64,000 bases of DNA from an uncultured Pseudomonadota bacterium (GTDB lineage Bacteria; Pseudomonadota; Gammaproteobacteria; Burkholderiales; JALYOK01): positions 1-64,000 of the forward strand of contig CADEHE010000013.1 in NCBI GenBank assembly GCA_902826775.1. The letters are read 5' to 3'. A program made the position numbers and the translations under genes. The number at the start of each line of letters is the position of its first letter. Positions within the stretch are counted from its first letter, which is position 1. Of the stretch, positions 43,437 to 52,063 are shown piece by piece. A model generated the notes under the pieces. The model saw nothing but the letters and a program-made list of their open reading frames with translations, was not told the DNA's origin and ran no database searches.

Positions 43437-43506
43437 CGCGGGCAACGCCCGCCCATTCATGCACGATTTACTCAGAAGGAGCGCGGGGGCAGGGGGTCCC
43501 CCTCGC
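43437..43506. repeat. Inverted copy of the array unit closing the array
   Basis: Read on the minus strand, this segment repeats the start of unit 1: GGGGGACCCCCTGCCCCCGC, then GCTCCTTCTG, and after a variable spot ATGAATGGGCGGGCGTTGCC. With unit 1 it forms the inverted ends of a ~400-base structure. It stops just before the S4 gene. Confidence 0.85.
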
Positions 43507-43511
43507 CTCTT

Positions 43512-43727
43512 TCACGCGACCACGCGGATGCGCACATCGCCGCAGCGCACCACCTGCCCCGCGCGTATCTTGCACGTCTTGCGTAACTCCAGCGCGCCGT
43601 CTACCGTGACGGCGCCGCTGGCGACCAGCGCTTTGCCCGAGCCGCCGCTGTCGCACAACCCGCACAACTTCAGCAGCCGATTGAGTTCGATGTACTCCTG
43701 CGACAAGGTGAACACTTGCTCTTGCAT
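43512..43727 (-). CDS. S4-domain RNA-binding protein, YbcJ-like
   Basis: The 71-residue protein is a single S4-like fold: IELNRLLKLCGLCDSGGSGKALVASGAVTVDGALELRKTCKIRAGQVV (about residues 14-61). The G-x-A-K/L-V-A-S-G-x-V-x-V-N/D-G pattern is that of YbcJ. It likely binds RNA; E. coli YbcJ has no firm function. Its start is 18 bases from the end of the YaeQ gene on the same strand, so the two form a small operon. Confidence 0.9.
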   Translation of the reverse strand: MQEQVFTLSQEYIELNRLLKLCGLCDSGGSGKALVASGAVTVDGALELRKTCKIRAGQVVRCGDVRIRVVA

Positions 43728-43745
43728 CAGAGCCTCCCGCAGGGT

Positions 43746-44303
43746 TCAGTTGGTTACCAAAGATGTCGGCGTGAGCGCGCGCAGTTCGACTTGAACGGTC
43801 GTTTCGTCGCTAGCGAACCAGATCGCGCCGTCTTGAATCGTGCATTGCAGACGCATGGTGCGATCGGCGAGCGATTCCAACGCGGCGCTGGTTACCGGCG
43901 CCAGGGCGTACGCGCTCAAGTGTGAATTGCGCGCGAGCTGGCCGCGCACCGTATCCCACCACAGCGTGACGCTGCGCCCGCCGTAGGCATACACCACTAC
44001 GCGTCTGGCGCGGCCGCAGGCACGGCGCAAGCTTTTCTCGTCCGGCAGGCCGACGTCGATCCATAGATCGATCGCACCGGTCAGATCCTTCTGCCACAAG
44101 TCCGGCTCGTCGTCGCTGCTCAAGCCGCCACCGAACGTTAGCTGTTCACTCGCGTTCAGCGCGAACGCCAGCACGCGCACCATCATGCGTTCATTGGTCT
44201 CGGACGGATGGCGCGCGATCGTTAGCGTGTGATGCTGAAAATAGCCGCGATCGATATTCGCGACATCCAACTCGGCGCGAAAGATCGTCGCTTTCAGCGC
44301 CAT
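43746..44303 (-). CDS. yaeQ: YaeQ family protein
   Basis: The 185-residue product follows YaeQ along its length: MALKATIFRAELDVANIDRG, HHTLTIARHPSETNERMMVRVLAFAL, LTFGGGLSSDDEPDLWQKDLTGAIDLWIDVGLPDE and the VVVYAYGG strand. YaeQ has a restriction-endonuclease-like (PD-(D/E)XK) fold with conserved Glu, Asp and Lys in these segments (ETNER, EPDLW, DLTGAIDLWIDVG). A nucleic-acid role is supposed but unproven. The HAD gene ends 13 bases upstream on the same strand. Confidence 0.92.
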   Translation of the reverse strand: MALKATIFRAELDVANIDRGYFQHHTLTIARHPSETNERMMVRVLAFALNASEQLTFGGGLSSDDEPDLWQKDLTGAIDLWIDVGLPDEKSLRRACGRARRVVVYAYGGRSVTLWWDTVRGQLARNSHLSAYALAPVTSAALESLADRTMRLQCTIQDGAIWFASDETTVQVELRALTPTSLVTN

Positions 44304-44316
44304 GCGATTGGCGCGC

Positions 44317-45144
44317 TCACACGCCCATCATCTTCGCGAACGCATCAAACGAAGGCGCGAATATATCGACCGGCACCGTTGGTTTTGCTTCGCCGGTGTT
44401 GGGTCCAAATTCATCGACCTGGGCGACATGCCCGGTGCGCAAGCCCGTCTTGCCCGCCGCTTCGAGGTCGTTGCTGTGTGCCGCGACCATCATCACCTCA
44501 CCCGGCTCTAAGCTAAACGCTTCCGCCGCGGCGAGATAAACGCCCGGCTTGGGTTTGTAGTCGCGTGCGATTTCCGAGCCGAGAATGGCGTCCCAATGAA
44601 TATCGTTGCGGCGCGCGAGATCGACCATTAGTGAAATATTGCCGTTGGAGCACGGCGCCAGCAGAAATTTCTTGCGCAAGCGGCGCAGCGAAGCCGGCAC
44701 ATCCGGCCAAGCGTCCAGGCGGTGCCAAGCCAAGTTCAAATGCTTGAGCGTCGGCTCGTCGAGCTTTTCCAAACCGAAGCGCGGACGGATGCGCTCGAGC
44801 ATGCGGCGATGAATGATGTCCAGCTTGGAGAAGGGAATGCGCCCGGAGCGCACTTCTTCCATTCCCGGCTGGTACTCGGCACGCCATGCGTCGGCGAATG
44901 CGAGCCAATCCAATTTGTAGCCAAGCGGCTCAAGCACTAACTTTGATTCGCGCGCGATGCTGGTGCGCCAATCCATCAAAGTGCCGAATACGTCGAAAAC
45001 CAGCGCTTTAACTTTTTCCAAGGTGATATCTCCTGCGTGGGTTTGTGCTGCAGCCGCTGACCACGCACCGGCGCCCGCGCCCAAGGCAGCGAGTGCGGCG
45101 GATCCCAGAATGAGGCCGCGGCGAGTTGGATTACAGGTTTGCAT
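44317..45144 (-). CDS. Haloacid-dehalogenase-type HAD hydrolase with a Tat signal
   Basis: The 275-residue product starts with a twin-arginine signal (NPTRRGLILGSAALAALGAG, Arg8-Arg9, hydrophobic to about 33). The rest is a type II 2-haloacid dehalogenase domain: nucleophile Asp51 in LVFDVFGTLMDWR, substrate Arg in TSIARESKLV, SNGN motif in APCSNGNIS, Lys in DYKPKPGVY and SNDLEAAGKTGLRT. Cytoplasmic homologues hydrolyse 2-haloacids. Export by Tat would place this one in the periplasm, which is uncommon for the family. Confidence 0.88.
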   Translation of the reverse strand: MQTCNPTRRGLILGSAALAALGAGAGAWSAAAAQTHAGDITLEKVKALVFDVFGTLMDWRTSIARESKLVLEPLGYKLDWLAFADAWRAEYQPGMEEVRSGRIPFSKLDIIHRRMLERIRPRFGLEKLDEPTLKHLNLAWHRLDAWPDVPASLRRLRKKFLLAPCSNGNISLMVDLARRNDIHWDAILGSEIARDYKPKPGVYLAAAEAFSLEPGEVMMVAAHSNDLEAAGKTGLRTGHVAQVDEFGPNTGEAKPTVPVDIFAPSFDAFAKMMGV

Positions 45145-45233
45145 AGCGCAATTATCTCAAACTGGGCTGTAAACGACCTAGCTCGCGACCGCTCGGGAAA
45201 GCGCGATGCACCAATCCACCTCGCTCGCCCGGT

Positions 45234-46568
45234 TCAAAGCACGTAACGCGCTAGATCCTCGCTCTTGGCCAACTCGCCCAGCTTCGCATCCACATACGCG
45301 GCGTCGATCACGACTTCGGCTTGTTTGCCGGCGCTAAAGGAGATTTCCTCCAACAGCTTCTCCATCACCGTATGCAACCGGCGCGCGCCGATGTTCTCGG
45401 TGGTTTCGTTCACTTGGAATGCGATTTCCGCGAGGCGGCGGATGGCGTCGGGCTTGAACTCGAGTTTGACCTCTTCGGTGGCAAGCAGCGCTTCGTATTG
45501 CCGCGTAAGACAAGCATCGGTGGCGGTCAAGATGCGCTCGAAATCTTCCACAGTGAGCGACGCCAGTTCGACGCGAATCGGCAAGCGTCCTTGCAGTTCG
45601 GGAATCAAGTCCGAGGGCTTTGCCAAGTGAAACGCGCCGCTGGCGATGAAGAGAATGTGATCGCTCTTGATCATGCCGTACTTGGTCGACACCGTTGTGC
45701 CTTCCACGAGCGGTAGCAGGTCGCGCTGCACGCCCTCGCGCGAGACATCCGCGCCGGTGACGTTGCCGCGCGCGGTGACCTTATCGATCTCGTCCAAAAA
45801 CACGATGCCGTTTTGCTCGACGTTCTGAATCGCGCGCGTCTTCAGCTCTTCGTCGTTGATGAGCTTCATCGCTTCTTCGTCGGTCAGATGCTTCATCGCT
45901 TCATCAACGCGCAGCTTGCGCGCTTTCTTGCGCTGACCGAGCGTATTCTGGAACATGCCTTGAATTTGTGAAGTGAGCTCCTCCATGCCGGGCGGGGCAA
46001 AGATTTCCATCGAGGCCGATAGGCTCGCAACCTCGACTTCGATTTCCTTTTCGTTTAACTTGCCTTCGCGCAGCATCTTGCGGAATTTCTGCCGCGTCGA
46101 ACTTTCTTGTTCGTCGCGTTTTGCTTCCTCGTCATTAAAACCAAAATCACGCGCCGGCGGCAGCAGCGCATCAAGCACACGCTCCTCGGCACGCTCTTCC
46201 GCGACGTGGCGCACTTTCTTAGTTTCTTGCTCGCGCGTTTGCTTGACCGCGATCTCTGCTAGATCGCGGACAATCGAATCGACGTCCTTGCCGACGTAGC
46301 CGACTTCGGTGAACTTGGTCGCTTCGACTTTGATGAACGGCGCATTCGCTAGCTTGGCCAAGCGGCGCGCGATCTCGGTTTTGCCCACGCCGGTCGGGCC
46401 GATCATCAGAATATTTTTTGGCGTAATTTCTTGGCGCAACGGCTCGGCCACTTGCTGGCGGCGCCAGCGATTGCGTAGCGCTATCGCCACCGCGCGCTTC
46501 GCCGCATCTTGCCCGACGATGTGTTTGTCCAGTTCATGGACGATCTCTTGAGGGGTCATTTGGGTCAT
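45234..46568 (-). CDS. hslU: HslUV protease ATPase subunit
   Basis: The 444-residue AAA+ ATPase has Walker A GPTGVGKTE near residues 54-62, the GYVGKDV pore loop at about 92-98, an inserted I-domain (about 110-240), Walker B FLDEIDK and a C-terminal sensor-2 domain (ENIGARRLHTVMEKLLEEISF). The C-terminus LARYVL has the form that docks into HslV. It unfolds substrates and feeds them into HslV. hslV lies upstream on the same strand with a 160-base gap. Confidence 0.97.
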   Translation of the reverse strand: MTQMTPQEIVHELDKHIVGQDAAKRAVAIALRNRWRRQQVAEPLRQEITPKNILMIGPTGVGKTEIARRLAKLANAPFIKVEATKFTEVGYVGKDVDSIVRDLAEIAVKQTREQETKKVRHVAEERAEERVLDALLPPARDFGFNDEEAKRDEQESSTRQKFRKMLREGKLNEKEIEVEVASLSASMEIFAPPGMEELTSQIQGMFQNTLGQRKKARKLRVDEAMKHLTDEEAMKLINDEELKTRAIQNVEQNGIVFLDEIDKVTARGNVTGADVSREGVQRDLLPLVEGTTVSTKYGMIKSDHILFIASGAFHLAKPSDLIPELQGRLPIRVELASLTVEDFERILTATDACLTRQYEALLATEEVKLEFKPDAIRRLAEIAFQVNETTENIGARRLHTVMEKLLEEISFSAGKQAEVVIDAAYVDAKLGELAKSEDLARYVL

Positions 46569-46728
46569 GGAAGCAGTGAATGCGTGAAAGTGTGAATGAG
46601 TGCAGGGGAAGGCGCGACTCGGCTGTACTACTCGCAGGATATCTCAGTAATGCGCTTCGATTGTTATATAAGGGCCTATAGAGTCATTAGTATGAGCCGA
46701 ATCCTCTTGGCCCTTCGCGCCTTCACCG

Positions 46729-47268
46729 CTATTCAAGCACTTCAATCACATGCTCCTGATTCGTATAGATGCATAGTTCGCCGGCGATGCTCAGCGCCTT
46801 TTTGACGACGACCTCCGGCGCGAGATCGGTATTGTCGAGCAGCGCGCGCGCTGCAGACTGCGCATAGCTGCCGCCGCTGCCGATGGCGAGCAATCCGTGT
46901 TCGGGTTCGAGCACATCGCCGGTTCCGGTAATGAGCAGCGAGCACTCGCGGTCGGCAACGGCAAGCATCGCCTCAAGCCGGCGCAGAATTCGGTCGGTGC
47001 GCCAGTCCTTCGCCAGTTCCACCGCCGAGCGCAGCAAATTGCCTTGATGCTTGTCGAGCTTGGCCTCGAAGCGCTCGAACAAAGTGAATGCATCCGCAGT
47101 CGCGCCCGCGAAGCCGGCGAGAATCTTTTCATGATACAGACGGCGCACTTTGCGCGCCGTGGCTTTCACGACGACATTGCCGAGCGTAACCTGGCCGTCG
47201 CCGCCCATAGCCACGCGCTTGCCGCGCCGAACCGAAAGAATTGTGGTGCCGTGGAAAACTTCTTGCAT
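46729..47268 (-). CDS. hslV: HslUV protease peptidase subunit
   Basis: The 179-residue proteasome-like threonine peptidase contains the processed N-terminus HG-TTILSVRRG, with the catalytic Thr exposed after removal of seven residues. Lys near ARKVRRLY and the GGDGQVTLG block are conserved. It forms a double hexamer with HslU. The N-terminal pro-stretch (MQEVFHG) has the normal length. Confidence 0.97.
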   Translation of the reverse strand: MQEVFHGTTILSVRRGKRVAMGGDGQVTLGNVVVKATARKVRRLYHEKILAGFAGATADAFTLFERFEAKLDKHQGNLLRSAVELAKDWRTDRILRRLEAMLAVADRECSLLITGTGDVLEPEHGLLAIGSGGSYAQSAARALLDNTDLAPEVVVKKALSIAGELCIYTNQEHVIEVLE

Positions 47269-47412
47269 GCGGGTCTTACCGGGAGGTATTGCGTCGAGAT
47301 GGGGATGATTCTAAAGCATTCAAGACGACTGCAAGCGGCGCTCCTAATGATGCGCGTGACGCAAGACCGGGCTCGCGGCAGCGATGCCGCACTCGCCCGC
47401 GCCCTCGGCGCG

Positions 47413-47711
47413 CGAGCGGGAGCAGCAGCACCGCATTTAGCGCGGCGGCCAGAATCTCAAAGCGGTAGTAGCCGAACGTGCGCTGCCGGTCGTCGGGACG
47501 CTTGGCAATCTGCACAGCCGCAAGCGCGATGCCCAGCGCGGCGACGTCGGTAAACATGTGCGCTGCGTCGGAAAGCAGTGCGAGGCTGCGGGTCATCACG
47601 CCGCCGATTTGCTTCGACCAGCATGAAACTCGCGGCTAATACGAGCGCTAGCCAAAGCCGCTTCTCGTCTACAGCGGCGTGGTGGTGTTGGTGATCGTGC
47701 GCAGCGCTCAC
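47413..47711 (-). pseudogene. Cation diffusion facilitator (CzcD-like) N-terminal remnant 1
   Basis: The start MSAAHDHQHHHAAVDEKRLW (His-rich) and ALVLAASFMLVEA are in one frame. After one extra base near 47618 the next frame continues with IGGVMTRSLALLSDAAHMF and TDVAALGIALAAVQIAKRP up to RFEILAAALNAVLLL, then the CDF match stops. The first two-and-a-half membrane helices with the H-x-x-x-D zinc site (DAAHMFTD) are present and the rest is lost. It would normally export Zn, Cd or Co ions. No function is expected. Confidence 0.82.
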
Positions 47712-47725
47712 CGCGATACTTGAAA

Positions 47726-48238
47726 CTACTGCCTTGCCTCTTTGCTGCGCAGTTCGCGCGCGCGGTTACGCCAGAACTCGACCATACTCTTGTCGTTCAT
47801 ACCGCCTAGTTTTATTCCTAGTTTTTCCAAGTCATTCGCGAGCGCATCGGCCGCATCGGCGTCGCCAGCGTCAGCCCGCAACCTTAGGCTGCGAACCTCA
47901 TCAACCGATAATTCAACCCACCCGGGGGTTGCTCGCGCGCCCAGTTCCTCCGCGCGACGCTTCCAGTATGCGCCGGTGGTCTCGTCACCCAAATCCACGA
48001 CGTAGTATCTCGCCAGCGTCCATGCGGCACCGATGTCTCCAGTGCTTGCTCGATACTTCAAATGCCAGAGCTCGACGATTGATTTAGCCCCAACTGAGGC
48101 GTCCGCGTCCATTGCGATCCGGTTCTCAGCCGCAGCTTCTCGCTCTCTCGCAACCTGCCAGTGGTTCGCGGCAAGATACAGCGAAACCAACGTTATCAAT
48201 CCGATCAATCCAAGCGATAGCCCGCGATACGCGCTCAT
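47726..48238 (-). CDS. Membrane-anchored hypothetical protein with Sel1/TPR-like helices
   Basis: The 170-residue product has one N-terminal membrane segment (about residues 7-24) and a helical periplasmic or cytoplasmic body. STGDIGAAWTLARYYVVD and AGDADAADALANDLEKLG look like degenerate Sel1-like repeats. No family was recognised. Its codon use looks like neighbouring genes, and it lies between two CDF pseudogene fragments on the same strand. It may be an insert that came with the rearrangement of this locus. It has no clear link to zinc. Confidence 0.65.
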   Translation of the reverse strand: MSAYRGLSLGLIGLITLVSLYLAANHWQVAREREAAAENRIAMDADASVGAKSIVELWHLKYRASTGDIGAAWTLARYYVVDLGDETTGAYWKRRAEELGARATPGWVELSVDEVRSLRLRADAGDADAADALANDLEKLGIKLGGMNDKSMVEFWRNRARELRSKEARQ

Positions 48239-48305
48239 ATCTCAACGAGAACCTATATGTAACGCCTGCATTGTAGGGCAATCACCCGCGCCGGAAGTTC
48301 AGCGC

Positions 48306-48820
48306 TTAGACTAGCAAAGCGACGCCGAACATCGCCCAAACGACGATCGCGCCCGCCGGCAAATCGAACAGCGCCGACAGCATCAATCCCAGCACGTAGC
48401 CGCTCAGCCCCACTGCGTAGCCAAACCAAAGACACCACTTGGCGGCGCGATGCGTTGCCAGCGCCGGCACGATCAAGGTCGCAAAGACCAGGTTAAAGCC
48501 CCACGAGTTGCACTGAGAGCGTCACCGTTGCAGCAAACGGCAGATAAAAAAAACGTTGGCACGCTTCCTGGAGGAGATAGAGGGCGGCAATCAGCGGCAG
48601 CACGGCGTTCAGCGCTGCGCCCAGAATCTCGAATCGAAAGCAGCCGAATGTGCGCCGGTGATCCGCAGGGCGCTTGCAGATCTGCACCTTAGCCTGCGCA
48701 ATGGCCAGTGCGGCAACATCGGCAAACATGTGGGCGCCGAACAGTAAAGCCTAACTCTGCGTTAGGAAGGCGCCGGTAACCTCCACAAGCATAAGACTCG
48801 CGGTCAAAGCCAGAGCCCCG
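48306..48820 (-). pseudogene. Chimeric remnant: CDF N-terminus fused to ZnuB C-terminus
   Basis: On the minus strand from 48816 the frame reads ALALTASLMLVEVTGAFLTQ, S, an in-frame TAG, then ALLFGAHMFADVAALAIAQ and the CDF core to LYLLQEACQR. It then changes into a ZnuB-type helix (FFYLPFAATVTLSVQLVGL), stops with TAA at 48493, and resumes after a one-base shift as NLVFATLIVPALATHRAAKW to SALFDLPAGAIVVWAMFGVALLV and a stop at 48306. The ZnuB part parallels the C-terminal third of the intact gene at 48895-49665. The CDF part is about three-quarters identical to remnant 1. Confidence 0.82.
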
Positions 48821-48894
48821 CTTGATGACGTTCGGCCCTCAAGACGTTCTCATATTCCAAAGCAACTTGCGCGGATCGCCCAACGATCCCGGCG

Positions 48895-49665
48895 CTAAGC
48901 GTTCGACGCGCCACGCCGCCGTGAGCTAGCGGCAAAAACGCAAATAGCGACGGCGCACATACTCCATACGATGACTGCGCCCGACGGCAAATCAAATAGC
49001 GCGGATAGCACCAAGCCTAATGCGTAGCCGACAATACCGACTGCATAGGCAACCCAGAGCCGGCGCGAACGCAATTGGTGGGTTGCCAGTGCCGGTACGA
49101 TCAACGTGGAAAACACTAAGAACAAGCCCACCAGTTGCACCGACACGGTTACAGCGCACGCAAACAGTAGATAAAAACCGATGCGACCGATGCGATCACC
49201 GAAACCAAACCATGCAGTGAGAATAGCAGCGTATGCCAATGCCTCGAAGGGCAGCCGCGCGGGGTTGGCAAACAATATCTGTCCGACCAACAAATCGCGC
49301 AGTTGCTCCCCTGCATGCGGATGATTGGCGAGAAGCAAGATTGCACCGGTAGAGGCAAGCACGAACACGACGCCGATGATTGCCTCCTGCACCTGCGGCC
49401 AATGCTTCTCGGTCCAAGTCAGCATTAGCGCGCCAAGCGCGGCGGCGCTCAGTGCAGAAATCTGCACTGACCAGCCCGCCGGCTCGAACCCCATCCAATC
49501 GGCAAAGATAACCCCGAGGCCCGCTATCTGCGCCACCGCTAGATCGATAAACACGATGCCGCGCTGCAACACTTGCATCCCTAAAGGCACATGCGTGGCT
49601 GTAACCAAAACGCCGGCCACTAACGCTGGCCAGATAATCGAAAGTTGCAGCGCGTCGAATTGCAA
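48895..49665 (-). CDS. znuB: Metal (zinc-type) ABC transporter permease
   Basis: The 256-residue ABC-3 family permease has about eight membrane helices. Family blocks are MQVLQRGIVFIDLAVAQIAGLGV (the cytoplasmic coupling region), GFYLLFACAVTVSVQLVGLFLVFSTLIVPALA and the C-terminal YALGLVLSALFDLPSGAVIVW. It starts 12 bases after the stop of the binding-protein gene. No ZnuC ATPase follows; instead the remnants of CDF and a second ZnuB do. It would need an ATPase from elsewhere in the genome to work. Confidence 0.9.
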   Translation of the reverse strand: MQFDALQLSIIWPALVAGVLVTATHVPLGMQVLQRGIVFIDLAVAQIAGLGVIFADWMGFEPAGWSVQISALSAAALGALMLTWTEKHWPQVQEAIIGVVFVLASTGAILLLANHPHAGEQLRDLLVGQILFANPARLPFEALAYAAILTAWFGFGDRIGRIGFYLLFACAVTVSVQLVGLFLVFSTLIVPALATHQLRSRRLWVAYAVGIVGYALGLVLSALFDLPSGAVIVWSMCAVAICVFAASSRRRGASNA

Positions 49666-49677
49666 AGCGAGAAGGGC

Positions 49678-50583
49678 TTATTTCGCCGCCGGCAACAAGC
49701 GCCGCACAATATCGTCGAAAAAGCTAAACAAATCTTTGGCCTCGGGCGTGCCACCGACAGTGGCGGGCAACATTACGACCGGCACTTTAGCACGCTCGGC
49801 GAACCAGTTACTCGCGCGCGGATCGTTATAGGAACCATGCACGACCATCTTCGCCGGTCTTGTCTGCTGCTGCGTCACCAATTGCGTCATGTGCGAAACA
49901 GTAGGCTCGACGCCAGGCTTCGGTTCCAACGCACCGACAGCCTGCAACCCCAGCCAGTTCCAAAGGTAATCGTAGTAGGTATGGTGCTGTACCAGCATTA
50001 CGCCCTTAAGCGGCGCGGCGTCGCGTTCCCACTTTGAAATCGCGTTGCTCCAACGCTGCGCAAATGCTTCATGACGTTGCCGGTAGTGCGCCGCGTTGGC
50101 GGGATCGATTTGCGCCATGCGTTGTGCCAGCGCCGCCGCGATCAGCCCGACGTTACGAGGATCGGTATGCACATGCGGGTTGCCGCCCGGGTGGACATCG
50201 CCCATCGCGCGGTCAAGGCGCTCGGGGACACCTGTCAGGACTACAAACGAACTGGCCTCAAAATACCCGGGCTGTCCTGGGCGAATCTTGCCATTGCCCG
50301 CGTTGTCCAACACCACGGGCAACCAGCCGATCTCCAACTCGGCCCCGGTACAAACCACTAAGTCGGCGCTGCGCGCGCGCGCGATCAAGCTCGGTCTAGC
50401 TTCGATGCGGTGTGGGTCTTGCATGGCGGTGGTGGCGGCATAAACGCTAACTTTGTCGCCGCCAATTTCGGCGGCAAGCGCGCTCCACTCCGGCATACAA
50501 GCAAAAACGTTGAGTGCGGCAAAAGCGGCGCTGCCGCTAAGACCTATGCTAAGGGCAACCAAACAGCGAAACAGAAATTTCAT
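49678..50583 (-). CDS. znuA: Zinc/manganese ABC transporter periplasmic binding protein
   Basis: This 301-residue cluster A-I (ZnuA-like) binding protein has a signal peptide (cut near AFA-ALN). The metal ligands are His58 (MQDPHRIEARPS), His137/His139 (GGNPHVHTDP) and His200/His201 (MLVQHHTYYDYLW), with the Asp/Glu of the C-lobe near VHGSYNDPRA. The usual charged His-rich loop between the first two ligands is absent. It feeds metal to the adjacent permease. No Zur box was found directly before it, so transcription may come from the operon upstream. Confidence 0.9.
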   Translation of the reverse strand: MKFLFRCLVALSIGLSGSAAFAALNVFACMPEWSALAAEIGGDKVSVYAATTAMQDPHRIEARPSLIARARSADLVVCTGAELEIGWLPVVLDNAGNGKIRPGQPGYFEASSFVVLTGVPERLDRAMGDVHPGGNPHVHTDPRNVGLIAAALAQRMAQIDPANAAHYRQRHEAFAQRWSNAISKWERDAAPLKGVMLVQHHTYYDYLWNWLGLQAVGALEPKPGVEPTVSHMTQLVTQQQTRPAKMVVHGSYNDPRASNWFAERAKVPVVMLPATVGGTPEAKDLFSFFDDIVRRLLPAAK

Positions 50584-50607
50584 AGCGTTTTCGTCCAGGC
50601 GCTAGAC

Positions 50608-50653
50608 GGGTCCCACCCGCTTAGCGCGTCAAAAAAAGATTCGAGTGGGACCC
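50608..50653 (-). promoter_or_regulatory. Hairpin between the outer-membrane protein gene and znuA
   Basis: GGGTCCCAC (50608-50616) and GTGGGACCC (50645-50653) are exact inverted repeats with a 28-base loop. On the minus strand they lie between the outer-membrane protein stop and the znuA start. The structure could set the ratio of the two mRNAs or end part of the transcripts. There is a T-run inside the loop only. Confidence 0.5.
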
Positions 50654-50680
50654 GAGGTTAAGTGGACTTTATCGAGCGGC

Positions 50681-52063
50681 CTAGAATCTGTGCGCGCCAT
50701 GGGCGCCAAGACTATGGATGTACTGCAGCGAAAACTGATTGTCGGTATCTCCTTCCATCGACTTATCGCGCGCGACTTGGAAGCGAAAGCGCGAAAACTC
50801 GGATGGCGAGAAGTCGAGCATCAAACTCGTCTTCGAAGGCTTGTAGTCACTGCCTTCGATAAAGGCGCTGTTCGCGCCAAAATCTACGTTGCCGGAGTTC
50901 AGCTGATCGAAACGCAGCCCGACACGCCAACGCGGCATGAACTGAAACACGCCCTGTGCGTACCAACCGGATTGCTTCGAGCTGAAAGCATCTTCGATAC
51001 CGGTGCAGGCACCACCTTCTGCGGAATTGTCTTCGCAAAGCAGACTGCCGCTCTCCTTGCGTCGGAAGTATTCCGCCTGAAACTTGAAGTTGCGCGCTCT
51101 AGCATTGCCGTTTGGGGCCCACTTCCAAACAAAGTCCGCGATCCAAGCCTTGCTGGTGCCGGTGAAATCCGTGTGTCCTTCGACATCGTTAATGTCATCG
51201 ACATGGGCATGACGAGCTTTGGGTCGCGCACGCAAATACGACAAACCCGTACGCCAGCTGTTCGAAACACCCACGTCGCCGCCGATGTGGGCAAAAGCGG
51301 CCCAGGCCCCGGCACCGTTCTTATCACCACCGTCATCCGATCCTGGGAAGAACTGCCCACGCGCGGCTTCCGCGCCGAACTCAAGAAAGATCGGTGTGGG
51401 CGCCAGCCATTTGGCTTGCAGGCCGTCATGTATGAGGTGTTCGCCGAACAACACTGAGTACATTAAATTGTTGTCGGCAAAGTCCCAGGCATGCGGATGT
51501 TGTTCGTTCTGATAGCCGATACCGGAAAGGAAACGCCCTCCTTTTACGGTGAAGCCTCGACCCAACCCCAACGTTTGGAACCAAGCTTCCTCCACCTCCA
51601 ACTCTTCATCGGCGACCGCTAAATTTAGAAAGCCACGAAAGTACGGATCGACGTTCGCCGACATGACCACCTCGCTGTGATCCAAGGTAAAGCCGCGCTC
51701 AGAGTGCGCATGTTCGCCAGCCTCAAAGAAGCCGCTAATATGGCGTTCGCCGCCCTCGCGTTTATTGAACGCGCCCTGCAAGATCACCGATATATCGGGA
51801 TTGAACGCCGAAGAGCTCGTGCTGCCGCCACGTGCAGCTTGTCCTGGCTGCGCCGCTGGGACTTGCGCCGCAGCCCGCTCAGTTTTCGCTTCCGCTTCCT
51901 TCAAGCGCTGCTCAAGCGATTGAATTCGACTCTCGTAGCTATCCTTGATTTGCTTGATCTCTTTGCGGATCGCCTCAATGTCACCATCCGCTGCGCCGGC
52001 GGGCAGCGCAGCGCCCAGTGCCAATGCGATTGCCGATGCTAACGCGTTGTGTTTGAAAGCCAT
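50681..52063 (-). CDS. Outer-membrane beta-barrel protein with N-terminal coiled coil, zinc-locus associated
   Basis: The 460-residue protein starts at MAFKHNALAS; the codons just upstream are themselves the GAGGAGGAAG ribosome-binding site. It has a signal peptide (ending AGA-ADG), a coiled coil (DIEAIRKEIKQIKDSYESRIQSLEQRLKEAEAK, about 27-59 by position), a short linker and a barrel of alternating strands ending IHSLGAHGAHRF with a terminal Phe. His/Asp-rich loops such as EAGEHAHSERG and KARHAHVDDINDVEGH could bind metal. It probably admits zinc or a zinc complex. It belongs to the run of zinc genes down to znuB. Confidence 0.83.
   Translation of the reverse strand: MAFKHNALASAIALALGAALPAGAADGDIEAIRKEIKQIKDSYESRIQSLEQRLKEAEAKTERAAAQVPAAQPGQAARGGSTSSSAFNPDISVILQGAFNKREGGERHISGFFEAGEHAHSERGFTLDHSEVVMSANVDPYFRGFLNLAVADEELEVEEAWFQTLGLGRGFTVKGGRFLSGIGYQNEQHPHAWDFADNNLMYSVLFGEHLIHDGLQAKWLAPTPIFLEFGAEAARGQFFPGSDDGGDKNGAGAWAAFAHIGGDVGVSNSWRTGLSYLRARPKARHAHVDDINDVEGHTDFTGTSKAWIADFVWKWAPNGNARARNFKFQAEYFRRKESGSLLCEDNSAEGGACTGIEDAFSSKQSGWYAQGVFQFMPRWRVGLRFDQLNSGNVDFGANSAFIEGSDYKPSKTSLMLDFSPSEFSRFRFQVARDKSMEGDTDNQFSLQYIHSLGAHGAHRF

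Noticed and set aside
43104..43506. CRISPR array
   Set aside because: The whole unit is repeated, with no short conserved repeat alternating with unique spacers, and no cas gene is nearby.
50608..50653. Zur box upstream of znuA
   Set aside because: The inverted repeat is GC-rich and unlike the AT-rich Zur palindrome at 55644-55660.
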